A DNA stretch of 64,000 nucleotides, taken from positions 310,001 through 374,000 of the forward strand of contig JAQGDQ010000018.1 in assembly GCA_030141605.1 (NCBI GenBank). The letters run 5' to 3'. Shown piece after piece: positions 63,735-64,000 of the stretch. This DNA comes from Tubiluchus corallicola (taxonomy: Eukaryota > Priapulida > Priapulimorpha > Priapulimorphida > Tubiluchidae). The stretch's first letter is position 1, and the number at the start of each line of letters is the position of its first letter. The notes beneath the pieces were generated by a model, which did not search any database, was not told the DNA's origin, and worked only from the letters and a program-made list of their open reading frames with translations. The position numbers were made by a program, and so were the translations under genes.

Positions 63735-64000
63735 TCTGTTTTGGCGTCACATAAGTGGAGGCGAGGACGTCATCAGGAGTCGTCAAAGTTTGGAGACGTC
63801 GGATCGTAATCGGATCCATGAAGAGGTAGTGTGGCCAACCGTTCTATGGTGCACCATTTCTCGACGAAGCCCCCTGGTGAGGAGTCAGAAAGATGACGCA
63901 GGATGGGAGCAGGAGAAAGGTCGCTTGATGATGCCAAGACAGGACTGGTGAAAAACGTTACGTTTTCCTTTTTTTCTTAGCCGGCTTAATCTCTATTATT
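63735..64000 (+). mobile_element. Possible LTR-retrotransposon leader at window edge
   Basis: The sequence TTTTGGCGTCACATAAGTGG resembles the junction and primer-binding region found just after the 5' LTR of Gypsy-like elements. The 250 bp that follow are GC-richer than the surroundings. No LTR ends, gag or pol could be confirmed because the window stops. The alternative is a minus-strand exon: ATG at 63813 starts a 38-codon frame ending at a donor-like gtaagg near 63700. Confidence 0.25.

Larger units (their letters stand above)
43975..64000. other. 20 kb upstream of the tensin gene: no host gene recognised
   Basis: None of the open frames here resembles a known protein except transposon fragments. 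Supported items are the hAT derivative (50142-50549), a SINE-like element (56490-56630), a LINE remnant (61160-61290), microsatellites near 47.36, 54.9, 56.4, 57.5, 58.4, 60.0 and 61.5 kb, and a possible retroelement leader at the right edge. The tensin promoter for exon 1a should lie just above 43974, but I see no clear TATA box. Confidence 0.5.

Overview
The window is eukaryotic DNA from an invertebrate animal. It is AT-rich, full of simple repeats and decayed transposons, and has no operons. The one gene I can support is on the minus strand: a tensin, a cytoskeletal adaptor that links integrin adhesions to actin. Its introns begin with GT and end with AG. At the protein level the N-terminal half reads as a PTEN-like phosphatase domain followed by a C2 domain, very close to vertebrate tensins. 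I cannot name the species or phylum.

The gene occupies roughly 5.7-44 kb and runs from high to low coordinates. I assembled 24 shared coding exons (24504 down to 5711) whose splice phases agree at every junction, giving about 1367 codons. Upstream there are at least two plausible starts. One is a 61-codon exon (43974-43792) followed by a 33-nt microexon (38503-38471). The other is a six-codon exon (35014-34997) behind a TATA/CArG-like sequence. A third candidate first exon ends at 41098. The order is: N-terminus, exon 3 (Ser/Tyr/Gln-rich), phosphatase domain (22997-19329), C2 domain (18963-16909), then a long Pro/Ser/Lys-rich linker (15315-5711) with internal repeats. The SH2 and PTB domains that end every full-length tensin are not visible and should lie below coordinate 1, so the gene is incomplete at its 3' end here.

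The most notable gene feature is the phosphatase P-loop. It keeps the full HCX5R signature (HCK, then GSTGR across an intron) and a WPD loop, whereas vertebrate TNS1 has lost the catalytic cysteine.

The rest is noncoding. The 10.5-kb intron at 24.5-35 kb contains an imperfect tandem duplication with a 712-bp inverted-repeat transposon in one copy; the other copy serves as the empty site and shows an 8-bp target duplication. The 20 kb upstream of the gene (44-64 kb) has no gene I can support. It holds a 408-bp hAT deletion derivative that keeps the C-terminus of a transposase, a SINE-like element, a LINE remnant, several microsatellites and, at the right edge, a possible retroelement leader. 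A second LINE remnant, an intronic repeat pair and a hairpin element lie inside the tensin introns.
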